Part shown: piece after piece, positions 8,287 through 17,762 of the stretch | Layout: every line of letters begins with the position of its first letter | How positions within the stretch are numbered: the first letter of the stretch is position 1 | Assembly (NCBI GenBank): GCA_018666555.1 | Contig: JABIZD010000078.1 | Location: 1-61,351 of the forward strand | Length of the DNA stretch: 61,351 nucleotides | Reading direction: 5' to 3' | From: Gammaproteobacteria bacterium | Lineage (GTDB): Bacteria; Pseudomonadota; Gammaproteobacteria; Pseudomonadales; Azotimanducaceae | Program-made: the position numbers and the translations under genes | The notes under the pieces: generated by a model | The model's database searches: none | What the model was told of the DNA's origin: nothing | Seen by the model: only the letters and a program-made list of their open reading frames with translations

Positions 8287-9252
8287 TCAATCGAAATGTA
8301 GCTTCGCGAACTTCGCCATCCTGCCATCCTGGCCTGCTTCGACCCAGAAACCTTCCAGGTTATTAGCCTCTTCCTGCTCCCCTGTTATTGCTTTTAAGCC
8401 CAGACTACTGGCATGCAGCATCATTCGGGGCACCTTCAAGGCTTTATCCCCGACCGGATCACCATACTTGTTGTCGCCAATCACCGGATAGCCCTGGTGA
8501 GCACAGTGAACTCGAATCTGATGGGTACGTCCGGTAATCGGCTGTGCCCGCAACCAACTGACCCCATCGCCCTGAGATAGGACAGAAAACTTGGTTTTGC
8601 AGTCTTTACCATTCACCGAAACACGGCTGATACGCTCTCCACTTTGTAAAGTATTCTTCATTAGCGGTACAGTTACTTCTTTTACGGTCGAAGGCCAGGT
8701 TCCATGCACGAATACATCGTAGTATTTACGTAGCCGGGATTTACCATGCAGCTCGAGTTGTATCTTCTTCAGGAAAGCTCTCTTTTTTGCCACCAACAAA
8801 CATCCTGAAGTTGCGCGGTCGAGCCGGTGCGCCAACTCAAGAAATGCCTGCTTTGGCCTGGCTGAACGCAGTGCTTCTATAGCTCCAAAGGACAGCCCGC
8901 TACCACCATGAACGGCCATGCCGGCAGGCTTATTTATAATGAGCATGTGCTTATCCTCATAAATAATCGTTTTTTCGATTTCGAGGAATTCAAAGTTACC
9001 CTCTGGACCCTGACTGGCCATACGCACTGGGGGGATTCGAATAGCATCACCGTCATTAACCCGACTTTCCGGTTTCGCCCTGCCACCATTGATTCTTACT
9101 TCCCCTTTCCTGATCATCCGGTAAATACGCGTTTTCGGGACCCCTTTAAGGTGAGTAATAAGGAAGTTATCAATCCTCTGGCCGGAATAATCCACAGGAA
9201 CTGATACGATCTGCGCCTTAGGTGGGTCTAACTGCTTTATTATCTGACTCAT
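8287..9252 (-). CDS. rluC: 23S rRNA pseudouridine synthase RluC
   Basis: Makes pseudouridines in 23S rRNA (positions 955, 2504 and 2580 in E. coli). The N-terminal S4 RNA-binding domain (GQRIDNFLITHL ... RIYRMIRKGEVRING) precedes the RluA-type catalytic domain, with the catalytic Asp in HRLDRATSG. The protein has 321 residues, normal for the family. It is divergent from rne across a 469-base spacer, as in E. coli and Pseudomonas. Confidence 0.92.
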   Translation of the reverse strand: MSQIIKQLDPPKAQIVSVPVDYSGQRIDNFLITHLKGVPKTRIYRMIRKGEVRINGGRAKPESRVNDGDAIRIPPVRMASQGPEGNFEFLEIEKTIIYEDKHMLIINKPAGMAVHGGSGLSFGAIEALRSARPKQAFLELAHRLDRATSGCLLVAKKRAFLKKIQLELHGKSRLRKYYDVFVHGTWPSTVKEVTVPLMKNTLQSGERISRVSVNGKDCKTKFSVLSQGDGVSWLRAQPITGRTHQIRVHCAHQGYPVIGDNKYGDPVGDKALKVPRMMLHASSLGLKAITGEQEEANNLEGFWVEAGQDGRMAKFAKLHFD

Positions 9253-9721
9253 AATTTTTGTACCCTGGCACGATTTCCTGCTATTATGCGCAACCAGACG
9301 AGGTCAAAACAGTAATATTATCCTCGTCACTAAAAAAATGGGGTCAATCCAAGTGTATGAGACCCGACGATTAAATCGTAAGAATTGTATTATATATTGA
9401 CACTAAGCATGCGACAGCAAAAATAAAGTCGCTAAAATTAACGCGCGAAAAGAGTCGTGACGTGTATCGTCAAATTGATTTTCGAGACAACAGAATTATT
9501 GCCCATCCTGGCCTACCAGGTGAGGCGACCTAAAAGTTGACCATATCTAATTCACCCGTTCAAAAACATCGAAGAAATATGAGCAACATTTTAAACTATG
9601 CACTGTTGCAGAGGAAAAGCGAATATGGGAAGCCTGCTTCGCTATAAATGACAGTAAGAGGCTGATCAGTTGATTTGCCGATACCATGTCGCGCCGTGAG
9701 CGCAAACTAACTGGTATCGTA
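9253..9721 (+). promoter_or_regulatory. rluC-rne spacer with probable long rne leader
   Basis: No gene is visible in these 469 bases. In E. coli the rne mRNA has a long structured 5' leader through which RNase E regulates its own message. Here I see small hairpins: ACGATT-A-AATCGT (9368-9380), TGACG-TGTAT-CGTCA (9458-9472) and CCTGG-CCTA-CCAGG (9507-9520). A TTGACA hexamer at 9397-9402 could be a -35 element but lacks a convincing -10 at proper spacing. The autoregulatory role is inferred from family knowledge. Confidence 0.45.
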
Positions 9722-12247
9722 ATGAAAAGAATGTTAATCAACGCAACTCATACAGAGGAGTTGCGGGTCGCTCTGGCAGATGGGCAGCATCTATATGACT
9801 TAGATATAGAAAGCCTTGCTAGAGACCAAAAAAAATCCAATATCTACAAAGGCAAAATAACCCGAGTAGAACCGAGCCTGGAAGCTGCTTTTGTAGACTT
9901 TGGCGGCAATCGCCATGGCTTTCTCCCCTTAAAGGAAATATCAAGAGAATATTTTTCCAAGTCCCCTGCCAATTCAAAGGGGCGGATTAATATTGCTGAC
10001 GTTCTCAAAGAAGGTCAGGAAATCATCGTTCAAGTGGATAAAGAAGAACGAGGTACCAAGGGTGCAGCACTGACCACTTTTTATAGCCTAGCAGGCCGTT
10101 ACCTCGTCCTTATGCCGAACAATCCAAGAGCCGGAGGGATATCGCGGCGAATAGAGGGTGATGAACGTGATGACCTGAAAGATGCGCTGGCTACCCTGGA
10201 TATTCCCAAGGACATGGGCGCCATTGTACGCACAGCCGGCGTCGGCAGAGCAGCAGAGGAATTACAATGGGATCTTAAATATCTACTGCAGTTAGCTGAG
10301 GCCATTAAAATAGCTGTTGGTGACCGTAAAGCACCCTTTCTGGTCTATCAGGAAGGGGATGTTATCACTCGTGCTGTCAGAGACTATATGCGGGATGATA
10401 TCGGTGAAGTCCTAATCGATACAGATGAAGCATTTGAGCAAGCTCAATCATTTGTAAATCAGGTTATGCCCCATCTGGCTTCAAAGATTAAACGCTACTC
10501 CAGTGACGTACCTCTTTTTAATCGTTATCAAATTGAAGGACAGATCGAATCAGCCTTTCAACGCGAAGTCAGGTTACCGTCCGGTGGATCTGTTGTCATA
10601 GACCCAACCGAGGCGCTGGTGTCTATTGATATCAACTCTGCCAGGGCAACCCGGGGCGCGGATATAGAAGAAACTGCCTTGAATACTAACCTGGAAGCCG
10701 CCGACGAGATCTGCCGGCAACTTCGGTTAAGAGATATTGGTGGCCTGATTGTCATTGATTTCATTGATATGAACCCAACAAAAAACCAAAGGGCAGTAGA
10801 AAATCGTATGCGCGATGCCTTGGAGGTTGACAGGGCAAGAATTCAAGTGGGTCGAATCTCAAGGTTCGGTTTACTTGAAATGAGTCGCCAGAGATTACGC
10901 CCATCCTTACGAGAAACTAGCCATATCATGTGTCCTCGCTGTGAGGGCCTGGGTACGATTCGCGATATAGAGTCCAGCGCTCTAGCGGTACTCAGACTCA
11001 TACAGGAAGAAGCCCTAAAACAGACCAGCTCAGAAATCAGAGCCTTTCTTCCGGTTACCGTAGCCTCCTTCGTGTTAAACGAAAAACGAGAAATGATTAC
11101 AGATATAGAGACACAAAACAGTGTCAGGGTCGTTATTGTCACTGAAGTAGAAATGCAGACACCTCATTATCGAGTAGAAAGACTCCGCTCTGCTGACGTA
11201 GAGGAAGAACAGGCTAGCTATGACATGCAACCAGTAGAAAAACTCGAAGAGGCCGAATCTACCATCGAATTAAGGCCAGTCGTACGCGAGTCAGCAGCAG
11301 TAACCGTGATTCGCAGCGATGCCCCGGTTATCACTGATAAAACAAGCACGACTCAAAGTAAAGCGAAAAAGCCAAGCCAACAACAAAGACAACAGCAAGA
11401 CAAAAGCAAACCAGCGAAAGCGGCAGACTCAAGTATCTTTGCTAAGTTGTTCGGCTTTCTCAAAACACCGGAGGCTCCCGCTGCTGTCAAAAAAGCACCT
11501 GCTCGGGCGAGAAAATCTGCAACGAGCGACAACGCCGACCCTGCCAAGAAAAGAAGGACCAGAAGGCCAAACCGGTCCAGCGATAAAAAACCCCAGGAAA
11601 ATCCCGTTAAGGAAAACCAAAGAGAATCTAGCAAGTCAACCCAGGATGGGAGTGCAAAAGAAAGTACTGCACGCAATGCGAAGGAAACAAGCAATGCTAA
11701 AAGAAACACTCGCGGACCGAGAAAAGCCCGTGATGCAGATGAATCCACAACAACACACGCAGAGAAGCCTAGTAACGGGGCTGTATCAACAAACCAGCAG
11801 GACCTAGCACCTCAGGTGACTGAGGATCAGCCAGGCGCCGATAAAAGGGTTCGTGGTAACAGAGAAAAAACCCAGCGAAGGCGTCGAAGCAATAGCGCCG
11901 ATGCAACCTCGTCAACAGAAAACACGAACCATCAAGATACAGACAAAAATGCAGTTAGTGCAGATCAGGAAAATCAACCCAGTGAATCTGCGCCAAAGCC
12001 AAAGGTTAATGTTTCTGTGGTCATGCCAAGTGAGACTGTCTCAGTCATCACTCAGGTCAGAGCCTCACAGTGGGGACAGGCGGGTAATGATCCCAGAGTA
12101 GCGCCTCAACTACTGCCACCAGGGCCAGTCTTAAACGTAGCTCCCGAAAAAGTTCCAGGAGAGTATTTGCCCTCACTGGAGAGACAGCTCGGAGAAGATC
12201 ATTCAAGCCACTGGCTGCGTGCAGACAACGACCCCAGGGTTTCGTAA
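9722..12247 (+). CDS. rne: ribonuclease E
   Basis: Essential endoribonuclease for mRNA decay and rRNA/tRNA processing, and scaffold of the degradosome. I start it at MKRMLINAT (9722), which matches E. coli exactly and gives 841 residues. The N-terminal half has the S1 region, the catalytic Asp motifs ([19 protein letters not shown]) and the zinc-link CPRCEGLGT. After about residue 510 comes a disordered Arg/Lys/Gln-rich scaffold. It contains a probable amphipathic membrane anchor ([12 protein letters not shown], near residue 570) and two NDPRV motifs, near residue 789 and at the very C-terminus. Confidence 0.96.
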   Translation: MKRMLINATHTEELRVALADGQHLYDLDIESLARDQKKSNIYKGKITRVEPSLEAAFVDFGGNRHGFLPLKEISREYFSKSPANSKGRINIADVLKEGQEIIVQVDKEERGTKGAALTTFYSLAGRYLVLMPNNPRAGGISRRIEGDERDDLKDALATLDIPKDMGAIVRTAGVGRAAEELQWDLKYLLQLAEAIKIAVGDRKAPFLVYQEGDVITRAVRDYMRDDIGEVLIDTDEAFEQAQSFVNQVMPHLASKIKRYSSDVPLFNRYQIEGQIESAFQREVRLPSGGSVVIDPTEALVSIDINSARATRGADIEETALNTNLEAADEICRQLRLRDIGGLIVIDFIDMNPTKNQRAVENRMRDALEVDRARIQVGRISRFGLLEMSRQRLRPSLRETSHIMCPRCEGLGTIRDIESSALAVLRLIQEEALKQTSSEIRAFLPVTVASFVLNEKREMITDIETQNSVRVVIVTEVEMQTPHYRVERLRSADVEEEQASYDMQPVEKLEEAESTIELRPVVRESAAVTVIRSDAPVITDKTSTTQSKAKKPSQQQRQQQDKSKPAKAADSSIFAKLFGFLKTPEAPAAVKKAPARARKSATSDNADPAKKRRTRRPNRSSDKKPQENPVKENQRESSKSTQDGSAKESTARNAKETSNAKRNTRGPRKARDADESTTTHAEKPSNGAVSTNQQDLAPQVTEDQPGADKRVRGNREKTQRRRRSNSADATSSTENTNHQDTDKNAVSADQENQPSESAPKPKVNVSVVMPSETVSVITQVRASQWGQAGNDPRVAPQLLPPGPVLNVAPEKVPGEYLPSLERQLGEDHSSHWLRADNDPRVS

Positions 12248-12272
12248 GCTAACCAAAAAGCATAGACAGGAC

Positions 12273-12301
12273 GCGTGGAAGGTTCTATCAGCCTTCTGCG
12301 C
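12273..12301. terminator. hairpin between convergent rne and murB
   Basis: GCGTGGAAGG and CCTTCTGCGC can pair as a 10-bp stem with two G-U wobbles around a 9-base loop. There is no T-tract on either side, so it may be an RNA-stabilising or Rho-assisted end rather than a classical intrinsic terminator. Confidence 0.4.
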
Positions 12302-12326
12302 ACTGAAATGCCAGCCTGCGTTGCTG

Positions 12327-13358
12327 TCAACTAATCGGGTCCCCATTGAAAAACACGGGCTCAGGTTGCAGTGAAATATAGAATTTTTCCATAACTGCCT
12401 GCTGCACCTTCCTGGTTAAGGCTAAAATGTCATCAAAACTGGCCCAACCTGCGTTTTCTATCACCAAAGCATGTTGATTAGATACTTGCGCTCCACCTAC
12501 CCGAAAACCCTTTAAACCTAATTGATCTATCAGCCAGGCGGCGGACAATTTACGAAAACTTCCCTCTATATGGTTGGGAACAGGACCAATTTTTTTGATA
12601 AGGCTATTATAAGCACTCAGATTTATAACCGGATTCTTAAAAAAACTTCCTACATTAGGCTGCATTACAGGGTCAGGTAATTTGCTATAGCGCAACTGTA
12701 AAACAGCTTCCCTGATGGCCTGCGGGGAATGACTGTCCTGCCCGCCTGCAACTGCATTTCGCAGATCGGCATAGTCAAGGCAAGGCTTAAACGCTTGAAT
12801 CTGGGGCAGCGCTATTTCTACTTCGGTAATAATATACTGAGCTGGCGCAGGATGCTTAAAAACACTATTTCGATAACTGAACTGGCAAGCTGCTGCATCA
12901 AACTGGTGGCGCTCATGAGTTTTCAGATTAATGGCTACCAGCCCTCCGAAACAGTCTGAAAGTTCAACTCCATAGGCACCAATATTCTGGATAGGGGCTG
13001 CGCCTACGGTACCGGGTATCCCTGATAAATTCTCCAGCCCAGCTAAGCCGAAGCGCTCTATGGATTCTTTAACTAAATCATCCCAGAGGACACCTGCTGA
13101 CACCTGCAATCGATCTCCTCGCTTTACAATGCCCTGCATACCTGGACTAATCACCAGTCCAGATATTTTCTCTGGCAGCACGACGTTACTGCCTGACGCG
13201 ATAATTTTGATGGCAACGCCCTGTTCGCGCGCAAATAATAACGCCTGCATCAACATTTCCTGTGTCAACGCGGCACAAAAATACTCGGCACGCGAAGGTA
13301 AAGCCAGGAAGTTATTGGCGCTCAAGTCAAAATCACGTTTAATTAAATCATCATCCAT
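12327..13358 (-). CDS. murB: UDP-N-acetylenolpyruvoylglucosamine reductase
   Basis: FAD- and NADPH-dependent reduction that forms UDP-MurNAc for peptidoglycan. The 343-residue protein is the E. coli type I form, with the FAD-binding IIASGSNVVLP and IPGTVGAAPIQNIGAYG motifs. Catalytic residues are visible: Tyr and Arg in SYRNSVF, Ser in NVGSFFKNP and Glu in LQPEPVFF. It is convergent with rne, a common arrangement. The protein phosphatase gene often found between murB and kdsB is replaced here by other genes. Confidence 0.94.
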   Translation of the reverse strand: MDDDLIKRDFDLSANNFLALPSRAEYFCAALTQEMLMQALLFAREQGVAIKIIASGSNVVLPEKISGLVISPGMQGIVKRGDRLQVSAGVLWDDLVKESIERFGLAGLENLSGIPGTVGAAPIQNIGAYGVELSDCFGGLVAINLKTHERHQFDAAACQFSYRNSVFKHPAPAQYIITEVEIALPQIQAFKPCLDYADLRNAVAGGQDSHSPQAIREAVLQLRYSKLPDPVMQPNVGSFFKNPVINLSAYNSLIKKIGPVPNHIEGSFRKLSAAWLIDQLGLKGFRVGGAQVSNQHALVIENAGWASFDDILALTRKVQQAVMEKFYISLQPEPVFFNGDPIS

Positions 13359-13458
13359 ACAAACGATTATACCGACAAACTGGGTCCGTAATGTCCTTCA
13401 GGGACAGAGAAGTGTGTATAATTTTAATTATAATTTTAATAGAGAGGTTGATAAGTAG

Positions 13459-14229
13459 ATGCAATTAAAAGATAAAGTAGCTTTCATCACTGGTGGGGCT
13501 TCAGGGTTAGGCCGCGCCACCGCAGAAAAATTTATCGCTTCGGGTGCGAAGGTGATGTTGTTTGACCTCAATGAAGAAAACGCCTCAAAAACAGCTGAGG
13601 AACTTGGAGAGCATGCGAGTTTCTCTGCTGGAGACGTAGCCGATGAGGCCGCTGTCAGTGCCGCAATTGAAAAAACCCTGAGTCAATTCGGTAGCATCCA
13701 TATTAATATAAACAGCGCCGGCATTGGTGCGGCATCTAGAACCCTGGGTCGTGACGGGCCCATGGAACTGAAAATGTTTGAATTCATCATCAGGGTCAAT
13801 CTCATTGGTACTTTCAATTGTTTAAGACTCTGTGCTGATGCAATGCAGAAAAATGACCCAGTCACCGAGGATGATGAACGTGGCGTGATTGTCAACGTCG
13901 CCTCGGTCGCAGCCTTTGATGGTCAGATAGGCCAGGCCGCTTATAGCGCCAGTAAAAGTGGTGTGGCAGGCATGACCCTACCGATTGCCCGGGATTTGAG
14001 TCGCTCTGGCATCAGAGTCGCTGCGATTGCCCCAGGAATCTTTGAAACGCCAATGATGCAGTTCGCACCACCACAGGTTCGACAGCCCTTAATCGATATG
14101 ACCCAGTTTCCCAAACGATTAGGAAACCCATCGGAGTTTGCGCAGACAGCTGCTTATATCGTCGAATGTGGCTATATCAACGGCGAAGTTATCCGTCTGG
14201 ATAGCAGTATCCGAATGGCACCTAAATAA
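13459..14229 (+). CDS. short-chain dehydrogenase, 3-hydroxyacyl-CoA dehydrogenase type 2-like
   Basis: NAD-dependent oxidoreductase of the classical SDR family. The 256-residue protein has the cofactor loop TGGASGLG, an acidic Asp at the end of the second strand (LFDLNEE) that favours NAD, and the Ser-Tyr-Lys site (NVASVAA ... YSASKSG). The ending GYINGEVIRLDSSIRM and the overall pattern resemble the HSD10 group acting on 3-hydroxyacyl-CoA. It stands alone and ends in a strong terminator. The exact substrate is unknown. Confidence 0.8.
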   Translation: MQLKDKVAFITGGASGLGRATAEKFIASGAKVMLFDLNEENASKTAEELGEHASFSAGDVADEAAVSAAIEKTLSQFGSIHININSAGIGAASRTLGRDGPMELKMFEFIIRVNLIGTFNCLRLCADAMQKNDPVTEDDERGVIVNVASVAAFDGQIGQAAYSASKSGVAGMTLPIARDLSRSGIRVAAIAPGIFETPMMQFAPPQVRQPLIDMTQFPKRLGNPSEFAQTAAYIVECGYINGEVIRLDSSIRMAPK

Positions 14230-14265
14230 TCCGACGAAACCCTGCCTAGTGTGGAATCTACAGAG

Positions 14266-14300
14266 TCAGGCTGGTACTTGCCAGCCTGATTCTAATTTTA
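14266..14300 (+). terminator. intrinsic terminator after the SDR gene
   Basis: TCAGGCTGG and CCAGCCTGA form a perfect 9-bp stem with a 6-base loop, followed by TTCTAATTTT. This is a textbook Rho-independent terminator 37 bases after the stop codon. Confidence 0.85.
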
Positions 14301-14339
14301 GTAATTCCAGTGTTATAAAAAAATGATTGATGGCTTTAG

Positions 14340-14711
14340 TTAGCTGCCAAGTTGTTTTACAAACTCAACAATATCTGCCTTGGAAAACGGTTTTGATAGC
14401 GTTTTCAAATCCCTTAGACACTCCAGGCTCCTATCTATCAGGCCATCAGACAAGCCTGAAATCAGTCCGCATTGCGTATTCGGATAGTGTTTCTGAACAT
14501 GCAGAATCAAATCCACCCCGGTCATTGTACCAGGCATTATCATATCAGTTATCAATACATCGAATGATTGACTGGACAATATCTTCAGGGCGTTATCAGC
14601 ATCATCGGCAACTTCAACGGCAAAACCTGCATTGATGAGGAACAACCTGGCAATCTTTCTAACTGCCAGGTTGTCATCAACCAAGAGAACTTTCGTTTCT
14701 GCGTTATCCAT
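14340..14711 (-). CDS. single-domain response regulator (CheY-like)
   Basis: A 123-residue stand-alone receiver domain. The acidic pair is in LLVDDN, the phospho-acceptor Asp in LITDMIMPG, and the conserved Thr/Ser and Lys regions (LISG, LSKPF) are present. There is no output domain, so it must act through protein contacts or phosphotransfer. It lies 100 bases after the selenoprotein gene on the same strand. No histidine kinase is nearby, so its partner cannot be named. Confidence 0.85.
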   Translation of the reverse strand: MDNAETKVLLVDDNLAVRKIARLFLINAGFAVEVADDADNALKILSSQSFDVLITDMIMPGTMTGVDLILHVQKHYPNTQCGLISGLSDGLIDRSLECLRDLKTLSKPFSKADIVEFVKQLGS

Positions 14712-14811
14712 TCAGTCGGTTCCATTAAAAACACAATCTATTGGTAGCCCGTTGACTGATCATCGCCACCGGGGACTAAAAGCCAGGAATGCGCCAGCTC
14801 CATGTAAAGGT

Positions 14812-15342
14812 TTAGGGAACTGCTTCGCCAGATTCCTCCAATAATGCCAGTATCTCGAGAAATGCACCCTCAGCAATCGCTTTCATCTCCGCGTCAGTCT
14901 TGTTCTGTATCGGATGGGGTACAAATGCTCTAAAGGGACTAAAGCCCAATGACTTAGCTTGACTGTCAGCGGCTTCAACAAACTCTTCCGAGGCGATAAA
15001 TGCACCGGCAACACCCCGGCGATCAAGATCTAATATGTCATGCAAACTGCACGACGTGCACGAGCCTCAGTCAGCTAACGCTTCAAGTACCAGATCGCAC
15101 TCAGCAGCAATTTGCTGAGTCAACTCAATCGGTGCAACTCGCGTGAAAGTGGGTTTCCTATATCTGACTGTCTTGGCTCCCTTTTGCTTGAGCAAATCCT
15201 CTATCCTATCGATGAATATATCACCTTTTGGTTTGGCTATATCGAGCAAGCCAACTGTCTTACCAAAAACGGATTTCGGCCGGGCCCGAGGCAGTCGCCC
15301 TTCGGGATTCAACTCCGCGGTTGGGTCTAATAATTCCATCAT
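14812..15342 (-). CDS. UGSC-family selenoprotein (in-frame UGA = selenocysteine)
   Basis: A 176-residue protein if the in-frame TGA at 15069-15067 is read as selenocysteine (residue 92). The TGA sits exactly where the family motif U-G-S-C-T-S-C-S is expected (GSCTSCS follows it). The reading frame continues with conserved-looking sequence (LHDILDLDRRGVAGAF) to a normal stop. The N-terminal half has the family pattern VGLLDIAKPKG and ends CDLVLEALAD before Sec. A SECIS-like hairpin follows the UGA. An AGGAAGG precedes the start. It follows the thioredoxin-fused gene by 26 bases at the end of the lipid A operon. UGSC proteins are known from marine metagenome selenoproteome surveys; their reaction is not established. 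Confidence 0.88.
15037..15055 (-). promoter_or_regulatory. bacterial SECIS-like hairpin for the UGSC gene
   Basis: On the mRNA, GTCGTGCA and TGCATGAC form an 8-bp stem (one G-U) around a GTT loop. The loop starts 20 bases after the UGA and has G in its first position. Both fit the bacterial SECIS rules as I know them: apical loop about 16-37 bases after UGA, with a G among its first two bases. SelB should bind it. Confidence 0.75.
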
Positions 15343-15368
15343 CCTTCCTCTGTCATCACTAATACTGG

Positions 15369-16784
15369 TTACACTATAATCTTTTTTGTCACCGGGATAC
15401 TACCCATTGGTCCGCTGGCAGCCCAACCTGCGATGATCGCCGAAAACAGACCAGCTGCGCCCCCGGCTCTGACCACCGACAGCCCGCCTTCCCTGAATTT
15501 AGGCAGCACCTTGTCAACCGCAGTTTGTGGTAATCCTTCTGTTATACCTCCAGCACCAGCGACTAACTCAGTACCAGGAATCATCAACAGTTCTGCTAAT
15601 CGATCCTTCAGGTCCTGTTTACTCCAATCTGCTTCCCTGTATACACGCTCATGTTCAGGAGACACCACCAAAAATGCATCGGAAGACATTACCAATTTAG
15701 GATGGGCAACAACCCTTAAAGCAGCGGCAAAGGAGCGTGTCAATGAATCCGGGTCCTTTGATTTCTGGTCAACAATTCCCTGCACACCATCGGCAGCAAA
15801 CAGCGTAACGGTCGAATCCTCTGCCGCGAAACCCTTTTCCTCAGCCAACGATTGCCAGCAGGAGCCAGCCTCATCTTCAGCAAAACAGAAAGTATACTTC
15901 CCTGGATTACCAAGCGCAGAACGATCCACCTGTCGTGGTCTACCGCCGCCAATATTGCGGATCACAAGTTGCAAGGCTCTGCCTATGGTCGCATTAGCAC
16001 GATTACCCTGGCCAAGTGCATTACCTTTCGCATTCATACCGATTGATCGCGCAAGAGGCCCGTTAACAATCACCATTGGTCCAGAAAAGTAGGTGGTTGC
16101 AAGCAGTCCATGCATGCAAAACTCATCTTCCAGCGCAGCCTCGACCGCGGTAATAACCACTGGCAAGTACTCAGGTTTACAACCCGCCAAAACGGCATTT
16201 AACGCTATTTTTTCGATGGTACAGCGACCTAAATCAGGAGGCACAGCGCCAATATACTCCTGAGGGTCGCGCTTTGTACCTGACAGCATGCGCATCAGTC
16301 TGACCTTAGTTGGCGGCACAACAGGCAAGCCATCTGACCAACCCTGGTCAAAACATGCCTCTATATCATCGTCGGCTGTAAATTCAAGAACTCTGGATTG
16401 CAGCTTGTCGGCCTCAAATCTGGCAGCCAGTTTTTCGGGCATACCTGGATCCAGGGTTTTAGAACCACAACCTGGCTGAAACAAGGGTAATTTAATAGTG
16501 AACTGCAGCCCAGTTATTTCCTGCCAGGCTGCTTTGTCCCAGCCATAAATACGACTCACCTCGCCACTGTCATGTTCCTTAATAAGAGTCGGAACAATTT
16601 CAATGTTGGCTCTGTAGCTACGCTCCAGGCTTTCGTCAAACGTCACTGCGTACCCCTCAGGAAAGTCAGCATCATCCTGGCTCACCAGTTCTACATCCAA
16701 TTGATTTAATATTTCCGGCAAAAGTGGCTCAATCAGCTTACAGGTACCACAAGACTCCTTTACGAATAACTGATATTTGCTCAT
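15369..16784 (-). CDS. thioredoxin-fold protein fused to a UGSC-associated domain
   Basis: A 471-residue cytoplasmic protein. Residues 1-90 look like a thioredoxin/glutaredoxin fold with a CGTC redox motif (Cys12, Cys15) and a cis-Pro-like IVPTL. From about residue 130 a large unfamiliar domain follows, with motifs QGWSDGLPVVPPT, NAVLAGCKPEY, GNALGQGNRANATIGRA and NIGGGRPRQVDR. I associate this domain with UGSC-family gene pairs, but its function is unknown to me. The ATG overlaps the kdsB stop (ATGA) and the UGSC selenoprotein follows 26 bases later, so the pair probably works together. Electron transfer from CGTC to the Sec/Cys centre is my inference. Confidence 0.7.
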   Translation of the reverse strand: MSKYQLFVKESCGTCKLIEPLLPEILNQLDVELVSQDDADFPEGYAVTFDESLERSYRANIEIVPTLIKEHDSGEVSRIYGWDKAAWQEITGLQFTIKLPLFQPGCGSKTLDPGMPEKLAARFEADKLQSRVLEFTADDDIEACFDQGWSDGLPVVPPTKVRLMRMLSGTKRDPQEYIGAVPPDLGRCTIEKIALNAVLAGCKPEYLPVVITAVEAALEDEFCMHGLLATTYFSGPMVIVNGPLARSIGMNAKGNALGQGNRANATIGRALQLVIRNIGGGRPRQVDRSALGNPGKYTFCFAEDEAGSCWQSLAEEKGFAAEDSTVTLFAADGVQGIVDQKSKDPDSLTRSFAAALRVVAHPKLVMSSDAFLVVSPEHERVYREADWSKQDLKDRLAELLMIPGTELVAGAGGITEGLPQTAVDKVLPKFREGGLSVVRAGGAAGLFSAIIAGWAASGPMGSIPVTKKIIV

Positions 16785-17545
16785 GCGGGATCCCTTTTAG
16801 CAATAAGTTCTCTGACCTGCATCAAGTCATGGTGTGTGTCGATTCCAGGTGGTATCGCGACTTCGGCTACCGAAGCGCTGATCCGAGCCCCATGGAACAG
16901 GGCCCTTAGTTGCTCCAATTTTTCGGTTTCTTCTAACTCACAGGATCCCCAGCCAACAAATTCATTCAAAAACCTGACCGAATAGGCATAAATGCCTACA
17001 TGCCGGTAACAACCCCTTATTACACTAGCAATATCCTGCCCAGGGGCCCTGCCGCGATCAAATGGGATTCCGGCACGACTGAAGTACAATGCCTGTTCAA
17101 GTCGATTCCTAGTCAATTTAACAACATTAGGATCTAGCCAGTGGCTTAAGTCTGTTAAAGGCTGGCAAAGCGTTGCCATTTCACATCCTGATTTTTCCAG
17201 ATCCCTGGCTACCTGGTTGATGCAGGCTGGTGGAATCAATGGCTCGTCTCCCTGAACATTCACAATAGTCACATCACTCGAAATCCCAAGGGTACTACAA
17301 GCCTCAGCCGCACGATCGGTGCCCGATGTATGATGACTTGATGTCATCACTACTTCACCACCAAAACTAGAAACACAATCAAAAATTACCGAGTCTTCAG
17401 TCGCCACCACAACCCGGCCGGCATCACTTAACTGAGCTTGTTCGAACACTCTCTGAATCATGGGCTTGCCATGGATTTCTGCAAGCGGTTTGCCGGGTAG
17501 CCGTTGGCTATTCATTCTAGCGGGGATAAGTACAACGTAAGACAT
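16781..17545 (-). CDS. kdsB: 3-deoxy-manno-octulosonate cytidylyltransferase
   Basis: Activates Kdo as CMP-Kdo for the inner core of LPS. The 254-residue protein has the nucleotide-binding N-terminus IPARMNSQRLPGKPL, the VQGDEPLI motif and the C-terminal IPPGIDTHHDL. It lies 12 bases after the Trm112-like gene, matching the lpxK-ycaR-kdsB order of enterics and pseudomonads. Its stop codon overlaps the start of the thioredoxin-fused gene. Confidence 0.96.
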   Translation of the reverse strand: MSYVVLIPARMNSQRLPGKPLAEIHGKPMIQRVFEQAQLSDAGRVVVATEDSVIFDCVSSFGGEVVMTSSHHTSGTDRAAEACSTLGISSDVTIVNVQGDEPLIPPACINQVARDLEKSGCEMATLCQPLTDLSHWLDPNVVKLTRNRLEQALYFSRAGIPFDRGRAPGQDIASVIRGCYRHVGIYAYSVRFLNEFVGWGSCELEETEKLEQLRALFHGARISASVAEVAIPPGIDTHHDLMQVRELIAKRDPA

Positions 17546-17557
17546 GGCTGACCCTGG

Positions 17558-17734
17558 TTAATTCGAATCCAGTGCTCGCGCTTCGGTCGGCAACATCACA
17601 GGTATATCATCTCGAATCGGATATGCCAACCGATCAACCGGACAGGTCAGTTCATTTGCACTGCGATCATAGTCCAGCCTACCTTTGCAAATAGGACAAA
17701 CCAGAATCATTAATAGTTTATTGTCTATGGCCAT
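17558..17734 (-). CDS. Trm112 family protein (YcaR/UPF0434)
   Basis: A 58-residue protein, [20 protein letters not shown] onward. It has the CPxCKGxL knuckle and a second Cys-Pro ([20 protein letters not shown]), diagnostic of the YcaR/Trm112-like family. Eukaryotic Trm112 activates methyltransferases; the bacterial role is not settled. Only two to three cysteines remain, so zinc binding is uncertain. It is nested between lpxK and kdsB as in E. coli. An AGG lies just before the ATG. Confidence 0.9.
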   Translation of the reverse strand: MAIDNKLLMILVCPICKGRLDYDRSANELTCPVDRLAYPIRDDIPVMLPTEARALDSN

Positions 17735-17762
17735 GGGCCTCCCTTGGTGCTTTTCAAAAAAA

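Noticed and set aside
9397-9430. Clear sigma-70 promoter for rne
   Set aside because: TTGACA is perfect but no TATAAT-like hexamer lies at 16-18 bases, so it is not called as a promoter.
11319-12101. Long overlapping ORFs inside the 3' part of rne on both strands
   Set aside because: They arise from the Arg/Lys/Gln-rich low-complexity coding sequence of the scaffold domain and lack ribosome sites and recognisable domains.
15067-15069. Reading the UGSC locus as a pseudogene split by a nonsense mutation
   Set aside because: The stop is TGA at the known Sec position of the family motif, the frame continues intact, a SECIS-like hairpin follows, and selA/selB are present.
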